From: Psychrobacillus sp. BL-248-WT-3
GTDB taxonomy: Bacteria; Bacillota; Bacilli; Bacillales_A; Planococcaceae
NCBI RefSeq assembly: GCF_012843435.1
Contig: NZ_JABAFC010000016.1
Location: forward strand, 1 to 64,000
DNA length: 64,000 nt
Direction: 5' to 3'
Of the stretch, positions 15,950-24,036 are shown piece by piece. The notes beneath the pieces were generated by a model that was not told the DNA's origin, ran no database searches, and worked only from the letters and a program-made list of their open reading frames with translations. The position numbers and the translations under genes are program-made. Position 1 is the stretch's first letter, and every line of letters starts with the position of its first letter.

Positions 15950-17309
15950 TTTTTGTAGTCACCCCTATTTCCTTTTTCTCACCTTTCCAATACATTTTTA
16001 AGTAAGGCTCTCCAAAGCTTCTCTTGTTGGTTAAGAACATCAAAAGCCCTAGCGATCCTAGTATGAGGCCTATCGTGCCAAAAAGCGTTGTATAGAAAAT
16101 CAGCAAGTAACGACATATCCGAATAGCGAAGCTCATCTCACTAATGGGAATAACAAAGCTTGTAATGGCAACAGCCGAGACGATGATAATCATAATGTTA
16201 GAGGTTAAGGCTGCCTCTGTAGCAGCAGTGCCTAGAATTAAACCACCAACTGTCGTAGCTGTTGCACTGATTGCTTTAGGCAGACGCATACTTGCCTCTA
16301 TTAGAAATTCCATAAATAGCAGCATGAAAATTACCTCGACAAAGGATGGATAAGGAACTCCAAGCCTGCTCCCCGCTACCGTGAGGGCAAGCTCCGTTCG
16401 TAGGACATCTGGTGTATAGGACGTAACCGCAACATACATAGCAGGTAAAACCAAACATATAACTAAGCCCAAATATCGTAGCACCAAGGTAAAGGTAGTA
16501 ATCCAAAAGGTATGATAGCTATCCTCCATAGACACCATAAAGTCAAAAAATACAATAGGAGCTATTACTGCCTGTGGACTCCCATCAATCATCAGTACAA
16601 CCTTTCCTGCTGCAAGATTATAGGTTATCCGATCAGGGCGCTCCGTCAATATTAACGTCGGAAAAAGAGAAACCTTAGAGCCATTCAACTGCAGCTGCAA
16701 ATCTCCCGCTGACTGGATAAGTGGAGCTTCTAAGCTGTTTAATTTTTTCTTAATATTACGTAGAACAGACTTTTTCACTGTCTTCTCATCATACATAATC
16801 GAAACCTGTGGACGTGACTTTTCCTTCATATCATGCATTTCAATCATCAGAGTAGGCGTATGATACCGCTGTCTAATGATGTTCAGGTTTGTATCTAAAT
16901 CCTCACTTAACGCTAACTGTGGACCATAAACAGTCGGCTCGATCAGAGTTTGCTGTACAGCATCTGAGTTGACCAGCTTAATATCCAGCAGATATAAACG
17001 GTTCTCTATAGATAGGAGGACAGCACCTTTTGTCAGCTTGATCTGCAGCTCTTTTCCTGACGTCATCTCAACCTGCTCTGGTAACGATTCGATATAGGAC
17101 TGAAAGCTCTCATTAGACTTCATTTCAAAAAATGGCTTAATCACGATCGTGTGGAGTTTATTGCCGTCTACCACTGTCTTCAAATAAAAGAGATAAACCT
17201 TGTTATCACCGATCTGCAGGGGCTTCAGCATGATATCACTAGAAGGCTCAAACTTTTTGGATAGCTCAGCCATCAATGTTGGAGGATTTGATTTTGCCAT
17301 GTTATCCAA
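15942..17309 (-). CDS. spore germination protein, GerA family (A subunit)
   Basis: A subunit of the GerA-type receptor. The 455-residue protein has a soluble N-terminal domain (1-260) and a membrane domain with about five helices (about 275-440), including LPAMYVAVTSYTPDVL and the LRTELALTVAGSRLGVPYPSFVEV stretch (split here for length), which are family signatures. The start is TTG at 17309: the site GGAGGTGT lies nine bases upstream, whereas the first in-frame ATG is 18 bases from it. First gene of the operon. Receptors of this type are normally expressed in the forespore under sigma-G; I could not see a convincing sigma-G promoter. Confidence 0.92.
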   Translation of the reverse strand: MDNMAKSNPPTLMAELSKKFEPSSDIMLKPLQIGDNKVYLFYLKTVVDGNKLHTIVIKPFFEMKSNESFQSYIESLPEQVEMTSGKELQIKLTKGAVLLSIENRLYLLDIKLVNSDAVQQTLIEPTVYGPQLALSEDLDTNLNIIRQRYHTPTLMIEMHDMKEKSRPQVSIMYDEKTVKKSVLRNIKKKLNSLEAPLIQSAGDLQLQLNGSKVSLFPTLILTERPDRITYNLAAGKVVLMIDGSPQAVIAPIVFFDFMVSMEDSYHTFWITTFTLVLRYLGLVICLVLPAMYVAVTSYTPDVLRTELALTVAGSRLGVPYPSFVEVIFMLLFMEFLIEASMRLPKAISATATTVGGLILGTAATEAALTSNIMIIIVSAVAITSFVIPISEMSFAIRICRYLLIFYTTLFGTIGLILGSLGLLMFLTNKRSFGEPYLKMYWKGEKKEIGVTTKNE

Positions 17310-17393
17310 TCTGTTACACCTCCACGTTCATTTAGTACGTTTAGGGTAACCGAGAAAAGACATTTTTAACCGTTGTATCAAGCCTTCCGCATC

Positions 17394-17450
17394 AAAAAAA
17401 CACCCGTATGAAGCCACTCTAATGCTAGAGTGTTCCATTAACGGGTGTTT
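17394..17450 (-). terminator. terminator, nested hairpin
   Basis: On the minus strand ACACCCGT...ACGGGTGT forms the outer stem and ACTCTAGC/ATTAGAGT the inner one, followed by seven T. It ends the 17456-18289 gene and lies just upstream of the ger operon. Confidence 0.8.
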
Positions 17451-17455
17451 AGCAA

Positions 17456-18289
17456 TTAATAGATATTTGGTACAGAAAATAAGTCGATTCCTGTAATAGT
17501 CGGAAAAGCCTTATTAAAGCTCTTTTCCTCCTCCGTTTCTATAAGAATTTCATTGATAATGCCAGGTCCAAACTCATCTACTAGGTATTTAATCGTTAAG
17601 TGAGACTGAACATAGCCATTATACTTGGCATTTTCATCATCATCTCCAAGTCCAGCTATTTTGGAATTAAGAGAGCTTAAACGAACTGCTTCAGTCTCTA
17701 AAGGAGGTGTCTCCTTACCAACGTTACTAATATACTCCCCCACTCCTACAATGAACCAACTAGGAATATAGCTTACAGATAGCGATAGCTCATCCAATCT
17801 CTGGTTAATTACAAATTGCGTATAATCATGAATCACATTTTTGTATAGTAAATCAGCTGGTGCCATGTCTGGAAAAATTTCCTCTCGATCCGCCGGAAAT
17901 ATATTTACCGTATTATAATAAGGATTATCATTATTATTTATAAAATGACCTATGCCAAACAAATTAATCCGATCAGCTTTATTAGGAAAAATGATTAAAT
18001 CGACCGAATCATTGAACTGGCCTAGCATTTCATTGTTAAGCTCAATCCCCCGTTCGAGTGCGACCTTCGTCGTTGGCAATAGCTCCTCATCAAAGTCCAT
18101 ATAGTGAATGGTCACATGTTGTACATCCACTTTGCTATAATCCTTTAGAAATTCAGCTATTCTCTCCTCTTCTTTTTTATCCTGTATAATGCCTGCAACT
18201 GTATTTGGGATTAATCCAAATAACGGCTTTTGAATATAAAAAGCAACAAAGCAAACGAGAACGATATAGAAAGCATATTTGCGCATCAT
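17456..18289 (-). CDS. membrane-anchored MA-family metallopeptidase homologue, probably inactive
   Basis: The 277-residue protein has one N-terminal membrane anchor (about 5-24) and an extracytoplasmic domain with the layout of a gluzincin (peptidase MA-like). The position of the HExxH zinc motif reads H154-D-Y-T-Q158, so both the catalytic Glu and the second His are replaced, while the downstream WFxxGxGEY (178-186) with the third-ligand Glu185 remains. This points to a pseudopeptidase kept for binding or structure. AAAGGA precedes the ATG. It lies upstream of the ger operon on the same strand but has its own terminator, so a link with germination is only positional. Confidence 0.65.
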   Translation of the reverse strand: MMRKYAFYIVLVCFVAFYIQKPLFGLIPNTVAGIIQDKKEEERIAEFLKDYSKVDVQHVTIHYMDFDEELLPTTKVALERGIELNNEMLGQFNDSVDLIIFPNKADRINLFGIGHFINNNDNPYYNTVNIFPADREEIFPDMAPADLLYKNVIHDYTQFVINQRLDELSLSVSYIPSWFIVGVGEYISNVGKETPPLETEAVRLSSLNSKIAGLGDDDENAKYNGYVQSHLTIKYLVDEFGPGIINEILIETEEEKSFNKAFPTITGIDLFSVPNIY

Positions 18290-18412
18290 TAAAAATCAGT
18301 CCTTTAAATTTTGGTACGGTGAAAGAGTTTTTCCCCCTAAACCAACCTAAAGCAGATGGTATCATGCCATCTATTATTCTATCAGCGCTCAACTTTGTCA
18401 ATTTTTACAAAT

Positions 18413-18447
18413 AAAAAAACCCCTATCTCAATGGAAACAGGAGTGTG
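18413..18447 (-). terminator. terminator of the regulator/membrane gene pair
   Basis: On the minus strand ACTCCTGT pairs with ATAGGGGT (two G-T pairs) and is followed by a T-rich run. Confidence 0.65.
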
Positions 18448-18455
18448 ATTTACGT

Positions 18456-18884
18456 TTATAAGTCGGCATTCTTTTGAACAGACTTTCTAAGAGAGATAGA
18501 ATTCATCACGAACCATAGTATCCCAGCAATGAGGGGAACCATCACACTATCGAGCATCGATCTTCCCATTAAAATAGAGAGAAGACTCATCCCTACACAA
18601 AAGGCTATGGAGCTTAATAGATTCCGCTTTTTAGCAGCCCTTACCTCATCTGCTGTAAAGACATTTGCAAATTCAATGCCTGAAAATATGTACCTAGCTA
18701 AAGAATAAAATAAAAATACAGCAAAAGGGATCAGCAGTAAAAATAGAGGCTCCATGTCTGTAAATAGATAGACAGCAATCATAACAAAGGAAAGGATAAA
18801 TTGAAGGATTGCCCCCTCTACTAATATCTTGGAAATCACCTTTTGTTTATATTCATCAGTCGAAAGCCATTGTAATAAATGCAT
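18456..18884 (-). CDS. four-helix membrane protein paired with XRE regulator
   Basis: The 142-residue product has about four hydrophobic segments in the pattern of small membrane proteins that accompany XRE regulators in Firmicutes. The first ATG after GGGAGGA (six-base spacer) is at 18884, two bases after the regulator's stop; an upstream TTG at 18899 would lie on the ribosome site itself. Function unknown; such pairs are often controlled by the regulator they are cotranscribed with. Confidence 0.75.
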   Translation of the reverse strand: MHLLQWLSTDEYKQKVISKILVEGAILQFILSFVMIAVYLFTDMEPLFLLLIPFAVFLFYSLARYIFSGIEFANVFTADEVRAAKKRNLLSSIAFCVGMSLLSILMGRSMLDSVMVPLIAGILWFVMNSISLRKSVQKNADL

Positions 18885-18886
18885 AT

Positions 18887-19078
18887 CTATTCCTCCCAAA
18901 ATAAATCATTTAATGTTTTATCTAGCTCTTTAGCGATCGCTATACATAACTGAAGGGTCGGATTGTAATCCCCTTTTTCGATTAACCCTACCGTTTGACG
19001 AGTAACGCCAATTCTTTTAGCTAACTCGGACTGCGTTAAACCTTTTTCCATCCTAGCAATTTTCATACGATTAACCAT
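18887..19078 (-). CDS. XRE-family helix-turn-helix regulator
   Basis: The 63-residue protein is a bare HTH_3 domain: RMEKGLTQSELAKRIGVTRQ with recognition helix TRQTVGLIEKG, followed by NPTLQLCIAIAKEL and a short C-terminal DLFWEE. This matches the small YozG/Cro-like regulators of Bacillales. It most likely binds the inverted repeat immediately upstream (19095-19141) and regulates itself and the downstream membrane gene. Confidence 0.88.
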   Translation of the reverse strand: MVNRMKIARMEKGLTQSELAKRIGVTRQTVGLIEKGDYNPTLQLCIAIAKELDKTLNDLFWEE

Positions 19079-19094
19079 AAATGCCTCCGAACTG

Positions 19095-19141
19095 AATGTA
19101 ATGTATATATGTCATTTGTAATTTATATGTTACATTACATT
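19095..19141. promoter_or_regulatory. likely operator of the XRE regulator
   Basis: AATGTAATGTA (19095-19105) and TACATTACATT (19131-19141) are perfect 11-base inverted copies with a 25-base AT-rich spacer, directly upstream of the regulator's start. Each arm is itself a direct repeat of AATGT/TACAT, giving four possible half-sites. Confidence 0.6.
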
Positions 19142-19426
19142 AGATTGAGAAGTCAAGGTTTTGTAAGAAAAAAAGACTGGGCGATTTAACATAATCGATA
19201 TTGCTGATTGTATTTTATCTAAAATAGAGGAATGGCATGGAATAAATCTATTCCTATCCCTTTTATTAATCATAAAAAGTACATCTTCATTAAAATGTGC
19301 TTTTACTTCTTAATCATATAGAAAACAACATTAATAACACAGAACACATTTTGGTGAAATAGCACAATTAAAGATTAAAGATAACGTATTACCATTTTAG
19401 TTATTTTGTTAATTAAATTAACTACA
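19142..19426. other. AT-rich intergenic stretch
   Basis: No open frame, ribosome site or strong hairpin is seen between the operator region and the next terminator. The sequence is plain AT-rich spacer. Confidence 0.6.
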
Positions 19427-19466
19427 TAAAAAAGCGAGTATATGAACGTTTCTGTTCATATACTCG
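19427..19466 (-). terminator. strong terminator of the NHL/FecR operon
   Basis: A perfect 13-base stem (CGAGTATATGAAC / GTTCATATACTCG) with a six-base loop; on the minus strand it runs into CTTTTTTAT. Confidence 0.88.
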
Positions 19467-19529
19467 TTAATTAACTTTATTGAAATTTACATTTCTTTTA
19501 GATATAACCATAGAAGAGTTAAAGCCCTC

Positions 19530-21980
19530 TTAGAATTCCACCGATAATTCTAGAGACTTCTTCGATAAATAAACATTTGGTAAGCTTGCCTTTGCATACA
19601 AATAATTTTCTTCATCCAGAATAATATTTACTGAAATTCTTCCTTCTGTGTAACTCTTAACATATTCCCTTAGTTCATTAATATTATCAAAATGAGTATT
19701 TAGAGGAATATAAACGGCATGATTCCCATCAGACAAAAATACAACCTGATAATTCTTTGAATAATCTAGGGACTCCGTCTGGAAATGATAAATACTTCTT
19801 TCTCTAATATACATATCCAATGCACTTAATATATTTTCCAGCTGTGCTTCAGTTAGATTTTCTTGCTGATAAATACTTAGTAAGAAGTGTATATTTTGCT
19901 GGTTTTGTCCATGGGACAATCGAGATATATACTCATCTAAATTTCCTTCTTGTGAAAGTACATTTACTTTCTCCGCTACCAGTTGTTCTATTTTCTCTTT
20001 AACATGCTCTTCTATATTTCCTCTATGGCTCTCTTCCAATCGATCAAAAAGATGCCTCATATAATCTATTTGCTCAAGGTGATCTATTGAAATCGCGTCC
20101 ATTTCAGCTAATTCTATCACCATTCTAGTTAAATGCTGGACTTCCATTTCAAACAAAACACCTTTATTCGTAACAGAGTTTCTTTGTTCCGAAGTTAATT
20201 GGTCCCATTTTTCTCTGGCTTCAGCCAATTGATATTCATCATTGAAGCCAACCAAATTAGATATTAATGCTTCAACCAAGTTAACCTCTGTCTCTTCAAA
20301 ATAGCTAAATAATTCTTCTGAGATAAGTGCTCTATCTCCGTACAAGCTGTTGATCATTAGCCTTGTCTCTTCCATTAAATAACTTGCTTCTGTTACATTA
20401 TCTATCTCTTGAATTTGATGAATATTTCTTTCAATCTCTGAAACAATTCGAGGCATGATTTCTTGATTCTTAAGTAATCTTTCTATTTCCAGCTCATAAG
20501 CGATTAACTTTTCAAGATTTGTCACTAGCTTTCTCTGAGCATCTGTTAATGCATTATACCCCTCTCTTGCATGGTCAACTAAATCTCTTGATGCAAGTGT
20601 TAATGGAGTGGGAATGCTGTTTATTCTAACCATTATACGATTAGCAGCTTCCACGTCTGGATTAACTGGAGTATTGCCGTTTTCTCCACCACCGTCCGAA
20701 GGTGGCTGTGGAGTCGGAGCTGGTGGAGGGGTTGGTGGCGTCGGTATATGTGAATTACGTCGCTCCTCTTGCTCTTTTTTCTCTTGTTCTCGTTGCTTTA
20801 ATTGGTCCTCCATTTTTTTTCTTTGTTGCTCAGCTAAAGTTGCGAGGTATCTTTCTTCTGCTTCTTTCTTTGCTTTTTCAGCCGCTAAACGATTTGCCTC
20901 TTCTTTTCTTTTTCTCTCTTCTTCTAGTCGTTGTTTTAGCGCTTGATTTTGATTTTCCAGTTCTCTTTGTTTTCGTGCTAACTCCTCTTGTTGTTGTTTT
21001 CTCTGTTCTTCTAGCTGCTTAATTGCTTGTTGTTTCTTTTTTTCTTCATCACTCATTTGTAAAACTGGAGCTCGATCGAAATCAACGGAGCCAGGTGACT
21101 TATTGTTATTATAAAGTTCTATTAGACGTTTAGCTTCTTCCGGAGAAACCTGCCCACTAGTAATTGCGCTTTTCAATAGACCGGCTAGTAAATTATCTAC
21201 GTTTTGTTGATACCTTTGGAAATCAATATCCGAATCTAAATTCATCTCACCTTTGTTCATGTTATTAATAAATGCTCTATTCTCTTCATCTATTTGTGCT
21301 TTATTTCTTATCAGTTCCTCTATAATGGTTGGCCCAGCGGATTGAAGGAAACTATCCAGATCCACTACATGTACCCCGTCTGGTAAATTAGGAGTCAGTC
21401 CTGGTGAGATTTGCTGAGTAGGGAATATTGGAACCGTTCCATTATTCGGGCTGCTTCCCTGCTCTACTCCCACCGTTCCTGCACTTACAAACATGGATGG
21501 CAATCCTGTTGCCGGATTGATGTATACAACAAAATGAGTACCCTTTGCATGAAAAGTTGCATCACTCGACATTATTTGAAAACGGTCCTTCTTATTTTTA
21601 ACAGGGGTAACATCTGCATAGACAGTACCTTTCCAAGCTTTTAAACTAGTCATTTTAAAGCCTTCATTTTCATGTAAATGTACTAGGGAAATATCCGAAT
21701 TCTCCCCAATCGTTACGTTATCCTTCGTATCTTCTGCCTGTAATAGAATGCTAGACATTTCCTCTGTCCGAATCCGATCCCCTTGGTGAAGCTTCATTCC
21801 GATAGCTGCTCGAATAGACTTCATGCTTCCTGCCTTTTGAATATACGCAACACCTGTTATCTCTTGAACAACAAAGAATCTATTCTCCTTAGCACTTGCG
21901 GTCACATTAGGTAACACTGCTATCATTACAAGTAAGCTCATCAAAAACATATAACTAAATTTCTTAATTTCTCTAAGCAA
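19530..21980 (-). CDS. secreted FecR-domain protein with coiled coil
   Basis: The 816-residue protein has a signal peptide (cleaved near TASAK, about 30), a FecR domain (about 40-175: a GVAYIQ strand, then LHQGDRIRTEE, GTVYADV and FHAKGTHFVVYIN), a Glu/Lys/Gln-rich coiled coil (about 310-405), a Pro-rich linker (PTPPTPPPAPTPQPP) and a helical C-terminal region. It should be extracytoplasmic. FecR domains outside iron signalling are common in secreted repeat proteins and probably bind protein or glycan. The TTG start is fixed by GGAGGAGAAGAC. It is 17 bases after the NHL gene, so one operon. Confidence 0.8.
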   Translation of the reverse strand: MLREIKKFSYMFLMSLLVMIAVLPNVTASAKENRFFVVQEITGVAYIQKAGSMKSIRAAIGMKLHQGDRIRTEEMSSILLQAEDTKDNVTIGENSDISLVHLHENEGFKMTSLKAWKGTVYADVTPVKNKKDRFQIMSSDATFHAKGTHFVVYINPATGLPSMFVSAGTVGVEQGSSPNNGTVPIFPTQQISPGLTPNLPDGVHVVDLDSFLQSAGPTIIEELIRNKAQIDEENRAFINNMNKGEMNLDSDIDFQRYQQNVDNLLAGLLKSAITSGQVSPEEAKRLIELYNNNKSPGSVDFDRAPVLQMSDEEKKKQQAIKQLEEQRKQQQEELARKQRELENQNQALKQRLEEERKRKEEANRLAAEKAKKEAEERYLATLAEQQRKKMEDQLKQREQEKKEQEERRNSHIPTPPTPPPAPTPQPPSDGGGENGNTPVNPDVEAANRIMVRINSIPTPLTLASRDLVDHAREGYNALTDAQRKLVTNLEKLIAYELEIERLLKNQEIMPRIVSEIERNIHQIQEIDNVTEASYLMEETRLMINSLYGDRALISEELFSYFEETEVNLVEALISNLVGFNDEYQLAEAREKWDQLTSEQRNSVTNKGVLFEMEVQHLTRMVIELAEMDAISIDHLEQIDYMRHLFDRLEESHRGNIEEHVKEKIEQLVAEKVNVLSQEGNLDEYISRLSHGQNQQNIHFLLSIYQQENLTEAQLENILSALDMYIRERSIYHFQTESLDYSKNYQVVFLSDGNHAVYIPLNTHFDNINELREYVKSYTEGRISVNIILDEENYLYAKASLPNVYLSKKSLELSVEF

Positions 21981-21997
21981 GTCTTCTCCTCCTCTCG

Positions 21998-23755
21998 TTA
22001 TTTGGTTATTTTAATAATTTGATTGGTATGGCTATTGGTAACAAAGATTGTTCCTTCTTTAGTCACTACAAGATCTGACGGGAACTGCAAGTCTTTAACG
22101 ATAGTACTTACTGTACCTTTATAGTAGTAACGAATAGCATGATTTCCATAATCCGCGATTAATAGACCACCTTCTGGAGTAACCGCTATTCCTTTTGGTA
22201 TGGAGAATTGAGAAGCTAAAGCATCACCATCTTTAAATCCACTGTCTCCATATAATCCATTTGATGAGGATACATTTCCTGCAACAGTAGTCACTTTGTT
22301 TGTTAAGAAATCGATATATCTTATTACTTGGTTTCCTGTATCACTCAAATATAGATTTCCTTTCTCGTCTAATGCAAGACTAGAAGGCTCATTAAACTTT
22401 GCTTGGCTTAGTGTTCCATCCAGATAATCTCCCGCACTCTCAATTACTCCATCAGCAATTTCTACTGGACGCAGGGAAGGTGCATTAAGCGTCGTAACGT
22501 TACCGTTTGTATCGATTTTACGAATCACATGATTCAAAGTATCAGCCACATATACTATGCCATCTGTTGTAACAGCAAGATCCTGCGGGAAATAAAAACT
22601 AGCAGCAGTCGACTTTCCATCCATTAACCCTGGACGGCCATTTCCTGCCAAGGTAATCACTTGTCCTTCATTTGTTATCTTACGAATCACATGATTTGCT
22701 GTATCTGCTACATACACATTTCCCTTGGAATCACTTACAAGTCCAGAGGGAGTAGAAAAAATGGCTTTATCCTTTACATCGTTATGCAAGCCCCCATGCG
22801 CAGAACCATCTTTATCTACTGTCAAAATCATTCCTGCATAGGTAGAAAGATTTCCACTACTAAGTCGACGAATTAAATGATTTCCTTGATCAGAAATAAC
22901 AAGGGAATCGTCTGGCAGGATTGCTAGATTTGTAGGCAAACGTAACATGCCCCCTTCAGACGTAACTGCTGGGTATACCGAAGTTACAACGACTGGGGAG
23001 TAGATGGCTTGAAGCCTCTCCAGCTCTTTTATCAATGCTTGATGAAATGCTTGCTTACTAGATAATTTGGCTACGAGGGTAGGAACATCGTTAATCACTT
23101 TTACTGCTTCTTCTTTTTTTCCACCCTGATATAATTGTTGGGCGCTTGTTAGCTTCATAATAATTGTCACAGGAACTACCAGCTCGTCACGTTTTTGATC
23201 TGCTGGCTTTTTATATTTTTCTAACAAAAGGTCACGAGGTGCTTTTCCTGTTACACGATACAAAATAGACGTTCTTGACTTAAGTTGCACTGATAGCTTG
23301 TGATAGGCTTTTTCAACTGCAAGAAAGTCCTTTTTTGCCTCTGCTTCTTTTATTTCTTTTAATAAGGGATCTAAGTACTTCGTAGCGTAGTTATAGGCAT
23401 CGACGTAAGGGATTAGGCCCTTCCCTATTTTCTCCTGATACAATGCCTCTATTTCTTTTAGCTTCTCTTGTTTTTCTTTTGCTGAAAGATTAGATGTGAG
23501 AATGACATTTCGAGTTGTTTGATAGTTTTTCTTAACATTATTGAGCACTGGGTCAAGAGAAGCACTAGTGGCAAGCTCTCCTTTTAAAGCAGGTTGTACA
23601 TAAGACAGAGCCGCTTTCTTCATTTCTATTTCTAATGAATGTATCGATTGTTGAACGGAAGTCGTTTTTCCTTGTGCAATCGGTGCAAATGACAAAATAG
23701 TGGAAACCAATAAAATCACAACCATAACTTCTTTACCAATTTTTCTTTTCATCAT
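21998..23755 (-). CDS. secreted NHL-repeat protein
   Basis: The 585-residue protein has a signal peptide (cleaved near AQGKT, about 30), a helical N-terminal region (about 35-250) and about six NHL repeats (from 270) with recurring motifs such as VADTxNHVIRKI, DTGNQVIRYI and ADYGNHAIRYY. NHL repeats fold as a beta-propeller used for binding rather than catalysis in most secreted proteins. Two ATGs are adjacent; the second (23752) has better spacing from AAAGGAG. It is the promoter-proximal gene of the pair with the FecR protein, suggesting a joint surface structure. Confidence 0.82.
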   Translation of the reverse strand: MMKRKIGKEVMVVILLVSTILSFAPIAQGKTTSVQQSIHSLEIEMKKAALSYVQPALKGELATSASLDPVLNNVKKNYQTTRNVILTSNLSAKEKQEKLKEIEALYQEKIGKGLIPYVDAYNYATKYLDPLLKEIKEAEAKKDFLAVEKAYHKLSVQLKSRTSILYRVTGKAPRDLLLEKYKKPADQKRDELVVPVTIIMKLTSAQQLYQGGKKEEAVKVINDVPTLVAKLSSKQAFHQALIKELERLQAIYSPVVVTSVYPAVTSEGGMLRLPTNLAILPDDSLVISDQGNHLIRRLSSGNLSTYAGMILTVDKDGSAHGGLHNDVKDKAIFSTPSGLVSDSKGNVYVADTANHVIRKITNEGQVITLAGNGRPGLMDGKSTAASFYFPQDLAVTTDGIVYVADTLNHVIRKIDTNGNVTTLNAPSLRPVEIADGVIESAGDYLDGTLSQAKFNEPSSLALDEKGNLYLSDTGNQVIRYIDFLTNKVTTVAGNVSSSNGLYGDSGFKDGDALASQFSIPKGIAVTPEGGLLIADYGNHAIRYYYKGTVSTIVKDLQFPSDLVVTKEGTIFVTNSHTNQIIKITK

Positions 23756-23875
23756 TTCTCTCCTTTACAAAATATATTAAAATTCTACAAATTGTATCAA
23801 TAACATACACTTTCTAACATTAATCATTTTTTTATTATATGAATACTGAGGAATGTTAATAGTTTTGCATTTGTA

Positions 23876-23959
23876 TGTTCCCTGTGTCAGAAACAAACAT
23901 GAATTTCACAACATTCAAGTTTGTTTGAACTAACGTGAATGTTTCTAACACAGGGACGC
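23876..23959. repeat. imperfect inverted-repeat element
   Basis: TCCCTGTGTCAGAAACA at 23879-23895 and TGTTTCTAACACAGGGA at 23940-23956 are inverted copies with one mismatch. A smaller hairpin (TTCAA/TTGAA) lies in the middle. The 80-bp unit has the look of a dispersed hairpin element or tiny MITE; no second copy is in this window. Confidence 0.5.
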
Positions 23960-23963
23960 AAAT

Positions 23964-24005
23964 AAAAAGAGAGTATTCAAACGACAATCGTTTAAATACT
24001 CTCTT
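23964..24005 (-). terminator. terminator of the bPH-Excalibur gene
   Basis: AAGAGAGTATT-AAACGA pairs with TCGTTT-AATACTCTCTT (one mismatch) around a three-base loop; the minus-strand copy ends in TTTTTATT. Confidence 0.8.
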
Positions 24006-24036
24006 CTAATATATTATAGAAATTACTTCCTAAAAT

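Noticed and set aside
17316-17400. A sigma-G promoter for the ger operon
   Set aside because: A TGATAC-like -35 is present on the minus strand but no CATnnTA-type -10 follows at the right distance, so I do not call it.
20608-21022. Long frames antisense to the FecR-protein coiled coil
   Set aside because: Artefacts of the low-complexity coding strand; serine/cysteine/phenylalanine-rich with no ribosome site.
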